Notes: generated by a model from the sequence alone, not told the origin. A stretch of DNA of 64,000 bases from Clostridiales bacterium (GCA_021736985.1 JAIPEW010000006.1:45560-109559), one strand, 5' to 3'. Positions 36,139 through 46,143 are shown, counted from the stretch's first letter. Numbers and translations are program-made.

Positions 36139-36885
36139 TTGTCTGTAGAACAATATAATAAACTGGCTTACGTATACGATTATCTTGTACAAGGAGTTGA
36201 TTTTGAAGAATGGATAGAATATATTGAAAAAATAATTCTGAATAAAGGTGCAAACGTAAAAAATATTGCAGATATTGCCTGCGGTACAGGAAATACAATT
36301 ATACCTTTTGCTTCGCGAGGATACAAAACTGCAGGTGTAGACCTGTCACTGCAAATGCTTACAAGGGCCCGGGAAAAAACTAAAAATAAAGGACTTTCAA
36401 TAAATTTTTATCAACAAGATATGACAGAACTTAATCTGCCTGAATTTTATGATCTTATAACATGCTTTCATGACGGGGTAAATTACTTAATTAATTTAAA
36501 TGATCTAAAAAAATTTTTTTTAAGAGTCTATTATCACTTAAGTAAAAACGGTATGTTTATATTTGACCTGAATACTGTATCTTGGCTATCCAAAACAAGC
36601 AATGATACCTCATACTTAGACGAACCTGATCTAACAATCATATGGGATACTTCCTACAATCATGGAAACAATACCTGGCATATTAATATGCTAGGCTTTT
36701 TAAAAGAAGAAAACCACTATATTAAGTTTAAAGAGAGCCACATGGAAAGAGCCTATTCAAATCTTGAAATAAAAACAGCTCTAAATGAATCGGGGTTACA
36801 ATTACTTAACGTATTTGATGCTTTTACTTTTTCATCGCCCGAGCTTAATAGTATACGTCACTTTTACATAGCTGTAAAAAAATAA
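36139..36885 (+). CDS. Class I SAM-dependent methyltransferase
   Basis: A 248-aa protein with a Rossmann-type SAM-binding fold: motif I DIACGTGN (about 48-55), motif II acidic residue in AGVDLSLQML, and DLITCFHDGVNYL. The substrate is unknown. TTG 36139 is preferred because GGGAGG then sits 9 nt away; the ATG at 36130 directly abuts GGGAGG. It lies between adk and trxB and is separated from each by a terminator or promoter. Confidence 0.85.
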   Translation: MSVEQYNKLAYVYDYLVQGVDFEEWIEYIEKIILNKGANVKNIADIACGTGNTIIPFASRGYKTAGVDLSLQMLTRAREKTKNKGLSINFYQQDMTELNLPEFYDLITCFHDGVNYLINLNDLKKFFLRVYYHLSKNGMFIFDLNTVSWLSKTSNDTSYLDEPDLTIIWDTSYNHGNNTWHINMLGFLKEENHYIKFKESHMERAYSNLEIKTALNESGLQLLNVFDAFTFSSPELNSIRHFYIAVKK

Positions 36886-36930
36886 TTTTACCAAAATATA
36901 TTTTATTCTAAAATATATTTCATTTATATC

Positions 36931-36959
36931 TTGACTTAAATATACAGCGGGGGTAGGAT
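36931..36959 (+). promoter_or_regulatory. Promoter of trxB
   Basis: TTGACT (36931-36936), 17-nt spacer, TAGGAT (36954-36959). Both are imperfect but well spaced, 34 bases before the ATG. Confidence 0.45.
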
Positions 36960-36992
36960 AATTTAAGGTTTATATTTGAAAGGAGCATTACT

Positions 36993-37919
36993 ATGGAAAA
37001 ACAGGATATTATTATTATAGGAGGCGGCCCGGCAGGATTAGCATCTGGAATATATGCAGCCAGGGCAGCACTTAAAACCACACTTATTGAAAAAGGTATG
37101 CCTGGAGGACTGGTAGCAAATACAGAATATATAGAAAATTACCCAGGATTTCCTGAAGGTATTGGTGGTCCAGAACTTGCAATGCAAATGCAAAACCAAG
37201 CAATGCGCTTTGGAATGGAATTTAAAAACACAAATGTAGAGTCTATAAAAAAAATGGAAAACTGTTTTGAGGTAATAACTGAAGATGGTAGCATAAATAC
37301 CTCGACTGTAATCATGGCTACAGGAGCATCACCCAGAATGTTGGGTATTGAAGGTGAAGGTGAATATCACGGTCGAGGAGTATCGTACTGTGCAACTTGT
37401 GATGGTGCACTGTTTAGAGATAAGGATGTTTGCGTAATAGGAGGAGGAGATGCTGCAGTAGAAGAAGCTTTATTTCTTACCAAATTTACAAATAAAGTTT
37501 ACATAATACACCGCCGTGGTGAACTAAGAGCAACAAAATATCTTCAAGAAAAAGCCATGAATACTTCCAATATTGAATTTAAATGGTTTAGCATTATAGA
37601 TAAAATAGAAGGAGAAGCTACAGTTAAAAAGGCTATATTAAAAGATACCAGGGATGAATCATTAAGCGAACTCTCTATAGACGGTGTATTTATTTATATT
37701 GGAACTAAGCCTGCAGCTAATTTAGTTAGCGATATTGTAAAAATAAATTCCAATGGTTATATAGTTACTGATGAAGAAATGAAAACATCTCAATCTGGTA
37801 TTTATGCAGTTGGAGATGTAAGAGAAAAAACATTAAGGCAAGTAGTTACAGCAGTTTCTGATGGCGCAGTAGCTGCAGTTTCTGCTGAAAAATATATAGA
37901 AAAACTTGCTGATAAGTAG
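36993..37919 (+). CDS. trxB: Thioredoxin reductase
   Basis: A 308-aa low-molecular-weight TrxB. FAD motif GGGPAGLASG (about 9-18), redox pair CATC (about 133-136), NADPH motif GGGDAAVEEA and the C-terminal FAD motif GIYAVGDVR. It reduces thioredoxin, or possibly a ferredoxin-linked partner as in some Clostridia. GAAAGGAG precedes ATG. It is monocistronic. Confidence 0.93.
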   Translation: MEKQDIIIIGGGPAGLASGIYAARAALKTTLIEKGMPGGLVANTEYIENYPGFPEGIGGPELAMQMQNQAMRFGMEFKNTNVESIKKMENCFEVITEDGSINTSTVIMATGASPRMLGIEGEGEYHGRGVSYCATCDGALFRDKDVCVIGGGDAAVEEALFLTKFTNKVYIIHRRGELRATKYLQEKAMNTSNIEFKWFSIIDKIEGEATVKKAILKDTRDESLSELSIDGVFIYIGTKPAANLVSDIVKINSNGYIVTDEEMKTSQSGIYAVGDVREKTLRQVVTAVSDGAVAAVSAEKYIEKLADK

Positions 37920-37920
37920 A

Positions 37921-37957
37921 TTTATAACGGCCGCTATCAAGGTCGTTATAAATCTTT
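37921..37957 (+). terminator. Hairpin terminator of trxB
   Basis: TTTATAACG pairs with CGTTATAAA, followed by a weak TCTTTAAT tail. Confidence 0.6.
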
Positions 37958-38123
37958 AATATCCCAGAATATTTAGTACATAAACCAGGTAGTAAATTGT
38001 GTGAAAAATAAAAAATGTAAATGTTGACTTTAACAGTCTTTTAATGCTCTTTTTAAGCTGAAAGTTGCATATTTTTAATAAATTAATATAATAATTTTAA
38101 TTTTATTTTGGAGGTCTACTCTT

Positions 38124-38384
38124 ATGAAAGAGAATGTAACATCAAAATACTGTAATAATGAAGAACACCATGTACATCAATTATTAAATTATCTGGATTC
38201 AGCCCTGGAAAAGTTAAATAATACCCATGAGAGCAATGAATATACTGCGTATATTCACGGTCAGGTAAATGGAATTGTAATGGCATTAAGTATGTTATAT
38301 CCTGGCCATGAAAATTGGGGACAAAAGGCCGTATCTAAAGTAAAGCCCGTCTTAAAAGAATATAAAAGTGAGGATGAAGACTAA
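38124..38384 (+). CDS. Hypothetical acidic protein upstream of dinG
   Basis: An 86-aa soluble protein of unknown family, His-rich near the start (EEHHVHQLL) and with an acidic end (EYKSEDED). GGAGGT precedes ATG by about 10 nt. Its stop lies 14 bases before the dinG start, so the two probably share a transcript, and the last codons supply the ribosome site of dinG. Confidence 0.7.
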   Translation: MKENVTSKYCNNEEHHVHQLLNYLDSALEKLNNTHESNEYTAYIHGQVNGIVMALSMLYPGHENWGQKAVSKVKPVLKEYKSEDED

Positions 38385-38398
38385 AAGGCGTGATAGAT

Positions 38399-41161
38399 TT
38401 GCAGAATTTTATTGTTTGCGATTTAGAGACTACAGGTATCAATCCTGAAAAATGCAATATTATTGAAGTAGGAATTGTAAAAGTAAATAATAGTGAAATA
38501 ACTGATAGATTTCAGTCTTTAATAAAGCCACCTGGTAAGTTGCCGGTAAAAATCAAACGCCTGACCGGGATTAAAGATGACATGATTTACAACAGTCCTT
38601 CTATAGAAGATATTTCCTCTGACATTACCAATTTTATTGACAATGAATATATAGTAGGCCACAACATATCTTTTGACATTTCATTTTTAGAAAAAAACAT
38701 AGGAGTATCTTATCCTCATTATCTTGATACATTAGAAATAGCTAAAATCATCTATCCGGATGCCCCCGGACATCGCCTTTCAAATTTATGTAACTACATA
38801 GGGATAGAATACGAAGACTGTCACAGAGCACTTAATGATGCTGTGGCAGCAGCTGAGCTGGCTTTGAACTTAATAAATAAAATTAAGAAATTTAAACTGG
38901 CCACGTTAATCTATCTTGATAAACTACTTAAACAAGCAAGATCATCATGGTCTCTAATTACCTCATCTATAATCAAAGAAAAAAACAAGATTATTGGCAG
39001 TGAAAGTATTGAAATAGATTTTCCATCTTTTTTTATAAGTGAATCATCAAATAAGAAAGATAAAAAAACAAAAATTGAAAACTCAATAAATGCAGAAAAA
39101 GTTAAGGAAATATTTGACCATAACGGTCCTTTAAGCAAACAATTAAACAATTTTGAAATTAGACCCCAGCAGGTAGAGATGGCACAGAATGTATGTAGAG
39201 CACTTAATAACAACAAGTGTCTTTTAATGGAATCAGGTACTGGAACTGGAAAAACCCTGGCCTATTTAATTCCTTCTCTAATGTGGACAAAATTAAATAA
39301 TAAAAGCACACTGGTTGCTACTCAAACTATTAATTTACAAGAACAACTTTGGAATAAAGATACTCCAATATTAAGTAATATTTTTGAAAACTCGTTTTCT
39401 CCTGCATTAATTAAAGGTAGAAGTAATTATATATGCTTAAAACGCTGGGAAGATATAATATTCCAGGAATATAATCACTTGTATACCGATGAAGCTCTCT
39501 TTTTTGCACGTATATTTGTTTGGTTTAAACATACTAAGACTGGAGACAAAAGTGAATTAAACTTAAACAAAAGGGAGAAAGAAATCTGGAGGCAATTGTG
39601 CTCAGACGCAGAGTTTTGCCAGGGCCCGCAGTGTAAATGGTTTTCATCTCACTGCTTTGTAAGTAAAGCAAGGAAAACTGCAGAAAATGCTGATTTAATT
39701 ATTACTAATCATTCATTGTTATTTTCTGATATGCGTTCAGATAATAAGATATTGCCATCTTTTGGCCCTTTAATAATAGACGAAGCACATCATTTAGAAG
39801 ATATAGCAACATTTCATTTAAGTACCCAAGTAACAAGGGCAGCACTTAGCCAGTGGCTATCATCTGTATACAAACTGGTAAATAACTTGTTACAATTTGT
39901 ACCACCAGCAGATAACAACAAATGGAAAGAACTTATATCTCAAATAAAGCAGGACAGATATAAAACTTATAATAAAACTAGAACATTTAACAATTCACTG
40001 CTGTCATTAAAACCATTATCTCAAAGTACAAATATTACTCTGCGCATAAAACAGGGAAGCAGCCTGCAGCAAATTTTAGAAACAGAAGGAAATAACTTAA
40101 CAACTAATTTTAAAACCATAATAAAAACATTACAAAAATTAAATGATTTACTTGATATATGGAACGCTACTTACGAAATACACCCGGAATATTTTCAAAA
40201 AATATCAGATATAATAAATTCAGGAAATAATATAGTTAATGATTTATCTTTTATTGTATCTGCCAGTAATGAAGACTATGTTTACTGGATAGATATAAAT
40301 ACAGTTAATTCAGATTTTACTATTCTAGCTTCTCCAATCCAAATCGACAGATTATTATATGAAAACCTTTTTCAAAAAAAACGCTGCGTTGTTTTAACTT
40401 CTGCAACATTAACTTCAAACAACAGTTTTGAATATTTTACAGAACGTACAGGTATTAAGCACATGAACAGTGATGATATTTTACCCAGCATGGTGCCGTC
40501 ACCTTTTGACTATGACAACCAGTGCCTGCTATGTATAAATAATAATTTGCAAATTCCATGCGAGTCAGAGGATTATTATAATGATATAACAGATGCAATA
40601 GAAAAGTATGTAACTGCAACACAAGGGCAAACTCTTGTATTATTTACTTCGCACTATTCACTAAAACAGGTATATTATAAATTAAAAGATATACTAGAAG
40701 AAATGAACATATGTTTATTAGGGCACAATATTGACGGTACGCGTTCACAATTAATAGAACAATTTAAGAATAATCCCCGGACAGTCCTCCTCGGCAGTTC
40801 AAGTTTTTGGGAAGGTATAGATATCCCGGGAAATGCACTAATTAACGTTATAATTATTAAATTACCTTTTTTGCCTCCAAATATGCCAGTAGTTGAAGCG
40901 CGCCTGGAAAAATTAACTCGTAATGGTAAAAATGGGTTCAGCAACTTTAGCTTGCCGCAGGCAGTTATAAGGTTTAAACAAGGATTTGGTAGACTAATAC
41001 GAAATACCACTGATGCAGGCACAATAATAATATTGGATAAAAGAATATTAACAAAAAAATACGGATTAACCTTTTTGCGCTCTCTACCAATAAATTACTA
41101 TATTAAAGGCGATACACAACAGGTTATGAATAATATAACAAAATGGCTGGAAACTAATTGA
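38399..41161 (+). CDS. dinG: DinG-family helicase with DnaQ exonuclease domain
   Basis: A 920-aa protein. Residues 1-165 are a DEDDh exonuclease (DLETTG, HNISFDISFLE, HRALNDA). The rest is an XPD-like superfamily 2 helicase: Walker A SGTGTGKT, Fe-S-type cysteines (YICLKRW; CSDAEFCQGPQCKW), DEAH in IIDEAHHLED, and motif VI QGFGRLIR near the C-terminus. It is a 5'-3' DNA helicase/nuclease for repair in the cytoplasm. The TTG at 38399 has AAAAGG 10 nt upstream; the GTG at 38390 is too close. Confidence 0.93.
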   Translation: MQNFIVCDLETTGINPEKCNIIEVGIVKVNNSEITDRFQSLIKPPGKLPVKIKRLTGIKDDMIYNSPSIEDISSDITNFIDNEYIVGHNISFDISFLEKNIGVSYPHYLDTLEIAKIIYPDAPGHRLSNLCNYIGIEYEDCHRALNDAVAAAELALNLINKIKKFKLATLIYLDKLLKQARSSWSLITSSIIKEKNKIIGSESIEIDFPSFFISESSNKKDKKTKIENSINAEKVKEIFDHNGPLSKQLNNFEIRPQQVEMAQNVCRALNNNKCLLMESGTGTGKTLAYLIPSLMWTKLNNKSTLVATQTINLQEQLWNKDTPILSNIFENSFSPALIKGRSNYICLKRWEDIIFQEYNHLYTDEALFFARIFVWFKHTKTGDKSELNLNKREKEIWRQLCSDAEFCQGPQCKWFSSHCFVSKARKTAENADLIITNHSLLFSDMRSDNKILPSFGPLIIDEAHHLEDIATFHLSTQVTRAALSQWLSSVYKLVNNLLQFVPPADNNKWKELISQIKQDRYKTYNKTRTFNNSLLSLKPLSQSTNITLRIKQGSSLQQILETEGNNLTTNFKTIIKTLQKLNDLLDIWNATYEIHPEYFQKISDIINSGNNIVNDLSFIVSASNEDYVYWIDINTVNSDFTILASPIQIDRLLYENLFQKKRCVVLTSATLTSNNSFEYFTERTGIKHMNSDDILPSMVPSPFDYDNQCLLCINNNLQIPCESEDYYNDITDAIEKYVTATQGQTLVLFTSHYSLKQVYYKLKDILEEMNICLLGHNIDGTRSQLIEQFKNNPRTVLLGSSSFWEGIDIPGNALINVIIIKLPFLPPNMPVVEARLEKLTRNGKNGFSNFSLPQAVIRFKQGFGRLIRNTTDAGTIIILDKRILTKKYGLTFLRSLPINYYIKGDTQQVMNNITKWLETN

Positions 41162-41212
41162 AAATTTTACCGGTTAAATAAAGTATACAAAGCAAATACA
41201 CATTTATGAGTA

Positions 41213-41242
41213 CCAAGTAATAATATATATATTATTACTTGG
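41213..41242. repeat. 30-bp perfect palindrome between dinG and spoVM
   Basis: CCAAGTAATAATATA and its exact complement meet without a spacer. No T tract follows, so it is either a 3' end structure of dinG or a binding site for a dimeric regulator of spoVM, which starts 24 bases later. Confidence 0.65.
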
Positions 41243-41265
41243 CTATTAAAAGGGGTGAGTTACTA

Positions 41266-41331
41266 TTGCGTATTTATTTTGTCCGCCTTCCTTCATTTTT
41301 AAGAAGTATGCTTTTGAAAATATGGAAATAA
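41266..41331 (+). CDS. spoVM: Stage V sporulation protein M, 21 residues
   Basis: A tiny gene behind AGGGGTGAG (41251-41259), starting with TTG. The peptide begins MRIYFVRLPSFLRS and ends LLKIWK, matching the SpoVM pattern (M-K/R-x-Y-x-x-K/R-L-P-x-F-L, then an amphipathic helix). SpoVM lies on the convex forespore membrane and anchors the SpoIVA coat base. It is shorter than the 26 residues of Bacillus subtilis. A strong terminator follows 6 bases after the stop, which supports a real transcript end. Confidence 0.8.
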   Translation: MRIYFVRLPSFLRSMLLKIWK

Positions 41332-41337
41332 AAACAT

Positions 41338-41371
41338 AAGAGGACAGACCATTTAAACGGTCTGTCCTCTT
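41338..41371. terminator. Bidirectional terminator between spoVM and hdrA
   Basis: A 13-bp perfect stem AAGAGGACAGACC/GGTCTGTCCTCTT with an 8-nt loop. It serves spoVM and the convergent hdrCBA operon. Confidence 0.85.
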
Positions 41372-41404
41372 AAAATATTATTAATAATATTTTTTAATAT
41401 ATCT

Positions 41405-44400
41405 TTAAATTGCATTTACCATGGCAGTAAGCTGATCATCAGTACAACCTTTTACTGTGATAGCTCCACACCTACATGTAGAGGAACATACCCCGCACCC
41501 CTTACAAATAGCCTCGTTTACAACGGCTACTTTTTGCTCTTGATCAACACTAACAGCATTTGCCGGACATACAGCTTCGCAGGTCCCACAAGCGATACAC
41601 TTGCGCTTATCTACAGCAGCGCACTTACCTTCTAGCTTTATGGAATCTCTAGATAAAATAGTAGTTGCCCTACCTGCAGCAGCTTTAGCCTGAGCAATAT
41701 TCTCTTCCAGGTTTTTAGGTCCATGTGCTAATCCAGCCATGAACACACCATCTGCACTAAAATCTACTGGACGTAATTTCAAGTGAGCTTCCAAAAAGAA
41801 ATTATCTTGATTTAAGGGTACTTTAAATAACTGGCTAAGCTTATTATTAGTTTCCCTGGGCGGCACTATGGCTGCTGCTAATCCTACTACATCTGCTTTA
41901 ATATCCAGGGATGTTTTTAAAATATGATCTGTAACCGTTACTGTAACTCCGTTTTCTGATGGCTTAACTACCGGCTTATCATCTGTATTGTATCGTATAA
42001 ATATTACACCTTTTTCACGGGCTTTTTTATAATTATCTTCAAAGAACCCATAAGTTCTTATGTCCCTGTATAATATATATACATTTGCCTCAGGATTATT
42101 CTCTTTTACTTTAATTGCCGCATTTATAGATTTTGTGCAACATATACGGCTGCAGTACGGCCTTTCATCATCTCTTGAACCTACGCATTGTATAAATACA
42201 TAATTTTGACCATTATTAACTTTATTGTCACCGCTGTTTATTGCTTCTTCTAATTCAAGTACTGTCATTACCCGGTCGTTTTGCCCGTATAAATACTCGA
42301 CTGGTTTATATTCATTGGCTCCAGTAGCAATAATTACTACTCCATGATTTATTTCCTCACCAGTAGTTAATTTAGTTGTATAGCTACCAACAAAACCAGT
42401 TGTATCATCAACTTCTGATTCAGTATAAACTGTAATTAAAGGATTGTCGTTTATTTTTTTAATCAAGGTAGCAAGGTAAGACTGTACATCTTCACCTTTT
42501 AAACCGTAGTTTATTCTATTAGCTACGCCACCCAGTTTATTTTCTTTTTCTACAATATTAACCTTATAACCCTGTTTGGCCATGTTTATTGCACTATTCA
42601 TCCCTGAAACACCACCGCCAATGACTAGTACATCGCGGTTAATTTCCATTTCAGTACCCTGGATAGGTTCTAACCTTTTTACTTTTTCCACGGCCATAGC
42701 TACTAGATCTTTTGCTTTTTCTGTAGCTTGTTCAGGTTTACTAGCATGAACCCAGGAACACTGATCCCTGATGTTAGCCATTTCAAATAGGTTCGGGTTT
42801 AATCCTGCTTCTTTAAGGGTCTCCTGGAAAAGCGGTTCGTGAGTCCTGGGTGAGCAAGAGGCAACAACAACACGATTTAAATTATGTTCCTGGATTGCTT
42901 CTATAATTTGGGTTGATGTATCCTGCGCACATGCATATAGTTTATCGGTAGCGTATTTAACCCCGGGTAATTTACTAACATAATCAACTACACCAGGAAC
43001 ATCTACCACACTTCCTATATTAATACCACAGTGACACACAAACACACCCACACGGAGAATATCTCCTACCACATCTTTTTCCGGCGGAAATTCACGTTCA
43101 ACTACTTCTGTATTTCGTGCAGAGGAGAGGAAGGCACCACATTCTCCTGCAGCCGCACTAGCTTCTGTTACAGTCTCAGGTATATCCTTGGGACTGCTGA
43201 AGACACCTGATACATAAATTCCATCGCGCAATGTTTCAACAGCAGTGTATTCTTTAGTTTTACAGAAATTATAATGGTTAAGCTCCAAACCAAGTTGTTT
43301 AGCTAATTCTATTGAATCATTAGTAGGTTTCAATCCCAGGGATAATACAACAACATCAAAATCTTCTTCAATCATACTTCTATCATCTTTTTTATATCTA
43401 AGACGCAATCTCTTATCGGGTAATTCTTTAACAGATGAAATCATGCACTTAACATATTTTACACCGTATTCATCCTTGGCCCGGTTATAATATTTCTCAT
43501 AATCTTTACCAAATGCTCTTACATCCATGCAAAATATACTTAGATCCAAATTGTTATGGTGTTCTTTAGCGATAATTGCTTCTTTAGAAGCATGCATACA
43601 ACATACCGAAGAACAATATCCCCGGTTGTTAGATATATCGCGAGAACCAACACATTGAATAAATGCAACTTTATCTGGTACTGTACCATCAGATTTCTGA
43701 ACATGGCCTCCAGATGGACCAGATGCACTTAACATCCTTTCAAGTTGCAAACTAGTAATTACATTACTATAAAGACCATAACCGTACTCACCACGTATCC
43801 CTGGATCAACTAATTCATAACCAGGACACAATATTACAGCACCCACATCAATATCTTGCAATTCTGCCTGCATATTATGGTCAATTGCATTTGTCGGACA
43901 TACTTCTAAACATTTACCACATGCTTTAGGTTTTTTAACTCTCAGGCACTTATCAGCATCAATAACATATGCATTTGGAAATGCTTGTGGATATAACTTA
44001 TAAATAGCTTTACGCTTATTTAAATCCTGGTTAAAATGATCATCAACTTTAACAGGACATTCTTCTTCGCATTTTCCACATCCCACACACTTTTCAGCAT
44101 CTACCAACCTGGGAATTTTCCTTACTGTAGCAGTAAAATTACCAGGATTTCCTTTTAGATCTGCTAATTCTGAATAACTATAGACATCTATATTATGATG
44201 GCGCCCACATTCAACAAGTTTAGGAGAAAGTATACACATAGAGCAATCATTAGTCGGAAAAGTTTTATCAAGCATAGGCATTCTACCGCCAATTGACGGA
44301 GATTTTTCAACAAGATGAACTTTATATCCTGATTCAGCTAAATCCAATGCAGATTGCATTCCACTGATCCCAGCACCTATAATTAAAACAGAACCAACAA

Positions 44401-44431
44401 GATCTTTGTTATTAACATTATTTTTCTCCAA
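41405..44431 (-). CDS. hdrA: HdrA tandem flavoprotein (with HdrB and HdrC)
   Basis: A 1008-aa HdrA-HdrA fusion of standard length. FAD fold GAGISG near 20, CSMCILSPKLVECGRH near 63-78, two ferredoxin motifs (CVGCGKCEEECP near 113 and CGKCLEVCP near 172), the CVGSR...YCSSVCC site, a second FAD fold (GGGVSG near 610) and two C-terminal ferredoxin motifs. Its second half is strikingly like that of the plus-strand three-module HdrA, indicating a recent common origin. TTG start with GGAGG 7-9 nt upstream. It follows hdrC and hdrB in one operon; no mvhD or flx genes are attached. Confidence 0.95.
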   Translation of the reverse strand: MEKNNVNNKDLVGSVLIIGAGISGMQSALDLAESGYKVHLVEKSPSIGGRMPMLDKTFPTNDCSMCILSPKLVECGRHHNIDVYSYSELADLKGNPGNFTATVRKIPRLVDAEKCVGCGKCEEECPVKVDDHFNQDLNKRKAIYKLYPQAFPNAYVIDADKCLRVKKPKACGKCLEVCPTNAIDHNMQAELQDIDVGAVILCPGYELVDPGIRGEYGYGLYSNVITSLQLERMLSASGPSGGHVQKSDGTVPDKVAFIQCVGSRDISNNRGYCSSVCCMHASKEAIIAKEHHNNLDLSIFCMDVRAFGKDYEKYYNRAKDEYGVKYVKCMISSVKELPDKRLRLRYKKDDRSMIEEDFDVVVLSLGLKPTNDSIELAKQLGLELNHYNFCKTKEYTAVETLRDGIYVSGVFSSPKDIPETVTEASAAAGECGAFLSSARNTEVVEREFPPEKDVVGDILRVGVFVCHCGINIGSVVDVPGVVDYVSKLPGVKYATDKLYACAQDTSTQIIEAIQEHNLNRVVVASCSPRTHEPLFQETLKEAGLNPNLFEMANIRDQCSWVHASKPEQATEKAKDLVAMAVEKVKRLEPIQGTEMEINRDVLVIGGGVSGMNSAINMAKQGYKVNIVEKENKLGGVANRINYGLKGEDVQSYLATLIKKINDNPLITVYTESEVDDTTGFVGSYTTKLTTGEEINHGVVIIATGANEYKPVEYLYGQNDRVMTVLELEEAINSGDNKVNNGQNYVFIQCVGSRDDERPYCSRICCTKSINAAIKVKENNPEANVYILYRDIRTYGFFEDNYKKAREKGVIFIRYNTDDKPVVKPSENGVTVTVTDHILKTSLDIKADVVGLAAAIVPPRETNNKLSQLFKVPLNQDNFFLEAHLKLRPVDFSADGVFMAGLAHGPKNLEENIAQAKAAAGRATTILSRDSIKLEGKCAAVDKRKCIACGTCEAVCPANAVSVDQEQKVAVVNEAICKGCGVCSSTCRCGAITVKGCTDDQLTAMVNAI

Positions 44432-44458
44432 GGTTAAACCTCCATTTACAAAATATTG

Positions 44459-45310
44459 TCATATCAAAGAAACTGAACGTAATAACGGGCGGGGATCAAT
44501 CAGGTGCGTACTAAACCAATTAGTGCAATCTTTTAAACCCAAGGCTAAGCCCATTAATTCGGTAAAATAAAATACTGGCAAATCTGTACCATGCTCTTTG
44601 CGGCGCATTTCTAAATTTGAATGACAAAGAGGACATGAAGTAACTATAGCGTCAGCTCCTGCTTCTTTAGCTGCATCCAATAAACGACCTACCATACCTT
44701 GTACAACGTCACTGGAAGTTAAACCAAGGTTTGCACCACAGCAATCTGTTTTATAAGACCATGGTATAACTGTTGCACCCAAGGACTTAACAAGGTTATC
44801 CATGCTTTCGGGATTTTCATCCCTGTCAAAATGTGTTATTTCCGGCGGCCTTACCAATAGGCACCCGTAATAACAAACTACTTTTAAATCTTTTAACGGG
44901 TTAACTACTTTTTGGGCAATATTATCTATTCCCAACCTGTTAACCATAGCCTCTAGTAGTGATAGAACATTTACATCACCAGTATATTTAAAATCAACAA
45001 TTTCCTCCATTTTTCCCCTTACATCACTATCATTGCGCATATGATGATCAGCTTTTTTTAACATGTTATAACAAGCTGAGCAAGGTATAACTAAATCATG
45101 TCCTACCTGTTGTGCAATCGCTATGTTCTTAGCCGGCAAGGATACAGATAATGTTTTATTAATACTGTGCGCAGATGTAGCACCACAACATACCCAGTCA
45201 TCTAATTCCTGCAGCTCAACATCTAATGCCTGGCAAGCAGCACGTGCTGATAAATCATACTCTTTAGCAGTAGCTTCTAAGGAACAACCCGGATAATAGG
45301 AAAATTTCAA
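44459..45310 (-). CDS. hdrB: Heterodisulfide reductase-like subunit B
   Basis: A 283-aa protein with two CCG domains. The first has YYPGCS, WVCCGA and CSACYNM; the second CYYGC, TDCCGA and SCPLCHSN. These cysteines bind the non-cubane Fe-S clusters that cleave disulfides in methanogen HdrB. The bacterial substrate is not known. The TTG start follows AAAGGGGG. A gap of 27 bases separates it from hdrA downstream. Confidence 0.92.
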   Translation of the reverse strand: MKFSYYPGCSLEATAKEYDLSARAACQALDVELQELDDWVCCGATSAHSINKTLSVSLPAKNIAIAQQVGHDLVIPCSACYNMLKKADHHMRNDSDVRGKMEEIVDFKYTGDVNVLSLLEAMVNRLGIDNIAQKVVNPLKDLKVVCYYGCLLVRPPEITHFDRDENPESMDNLVKSLGATVIPWSYKTDCCGANLGLTSSDVVQGMVGRLLDAAKEAGADAIVTSCPLCHSNLEMRRKEHGTDLPVFYFTELMGLALGLKDCTNWFSTHLIDPRPLLRSVSLI

Positions 45311-45367
45311 TGAAGGATAACCCCCTTTCCAATCAAACTTATAATTAATTAACTAAAATTAAAAACA

Positions 45368-45961
45368 CTAAACACCAGTTTTTTGCTCACCATAATTTAT
45401 ATCTTCTAATTTAACATTTAACATACTAGGATCAGACTTATCAAAAATATTTTTCAACTTACTTTTATCCTTTATATTTTTCGGAGTCAAGGGCAATTTA
45501 CCTTTCGTAAACATTTTAAAACCAATGCCCATGTCAGAAAACAAGTCAAGGCTTTTTAACTTATATTTTGCCATCATGCTAACTTCATGGATACGACCGT
45601 GTGAATAAACCGTACCTAAAAAGACATTGTGAAACTGTTTTACTCTTTTTTCTTTAATAATACCTTTTTCGATAGCCATCTCTTTCAGTGCATCCATAAC
45701 TGCACGTACATTTATATTATTAGGACACCGTGCACCACAAGTTTCACAAGCCGAACACAACCAAATACTTGAACAATTTAATACACGTTCTTTTTGTCCA
45801 AGCTGTACCATGCGAATGACTTCATTTGGATAATAATCTGCAAATTCCGTAGCAATGCAGCCTGAAGCACACTTTTGACATTGATAACATAATTCTATTG
45901 GCTGTCCGCTTCTTTTTTTAACCTCATCTAAAAAACTTTTTTCCGGACTAACAGTGCTCAA
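45368..45961 (-). CDS. hdrC: Heterodisulfide reductase-like subunit C
   Basis: A 197-aa protein with two 4Fe-4S motifs, CYQCQKCASGC (about 25-35) and CSACETCGARCP (about 69-80), which should carry electrons from HdrA to HdrB. It is the first gene of hdrCBA. The TTG start lies 8 nt behind GAGGGGG. The C-terminal 80 residues are basic and soluble, so no membrane anchor is present. Confidence 0.92.
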   Translation of the reverse strand: MSTVSPEKSFLDEVKKRSGQPIELCYQCQKCASGCIATEFADYYPNEVIRMVQLGQKERVLNCSSIWLCSACETCGARCPNNINVRAVMDALKEMAIEKGIIKEKRVKQFHNVFLGTVYSHGRIHEVSMMAKYKLKSLDLFSDMGIGFKMFTKGKLPLTPKNIKDKSKLKNIFDKSDPSMLNVKLEDINYGEQKTGV

Positions 45962-46096
45962 TTACATACCCCCTCTTTAACTAGCAATTATTTATAATTT
46001 AACTATATTTGTATATTTATTTAGACACTTGAGTATAATTTCATTATATATTAATTTGAATTAAAAAAAAACCAAATTTTTTTAAAAAATCTAAAA

Positions 46097-46123
46097 AAAC
46101 TCACCTCTTAGGGTGAGTTTTAC
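46097..46123. terminator. Terminator-like hairpin upstream of hdrC
   Basis: AAACTCACC pairs with GGTGAGTTT with a 6-nt loop; A residues precede and T residues follow, so it can work in either direction. It may isolate hdrCBA from the genes to its right. Confidence 0.65.
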
Positions 46124-46143
46124 ACATAGAAAGGATAATCGTG

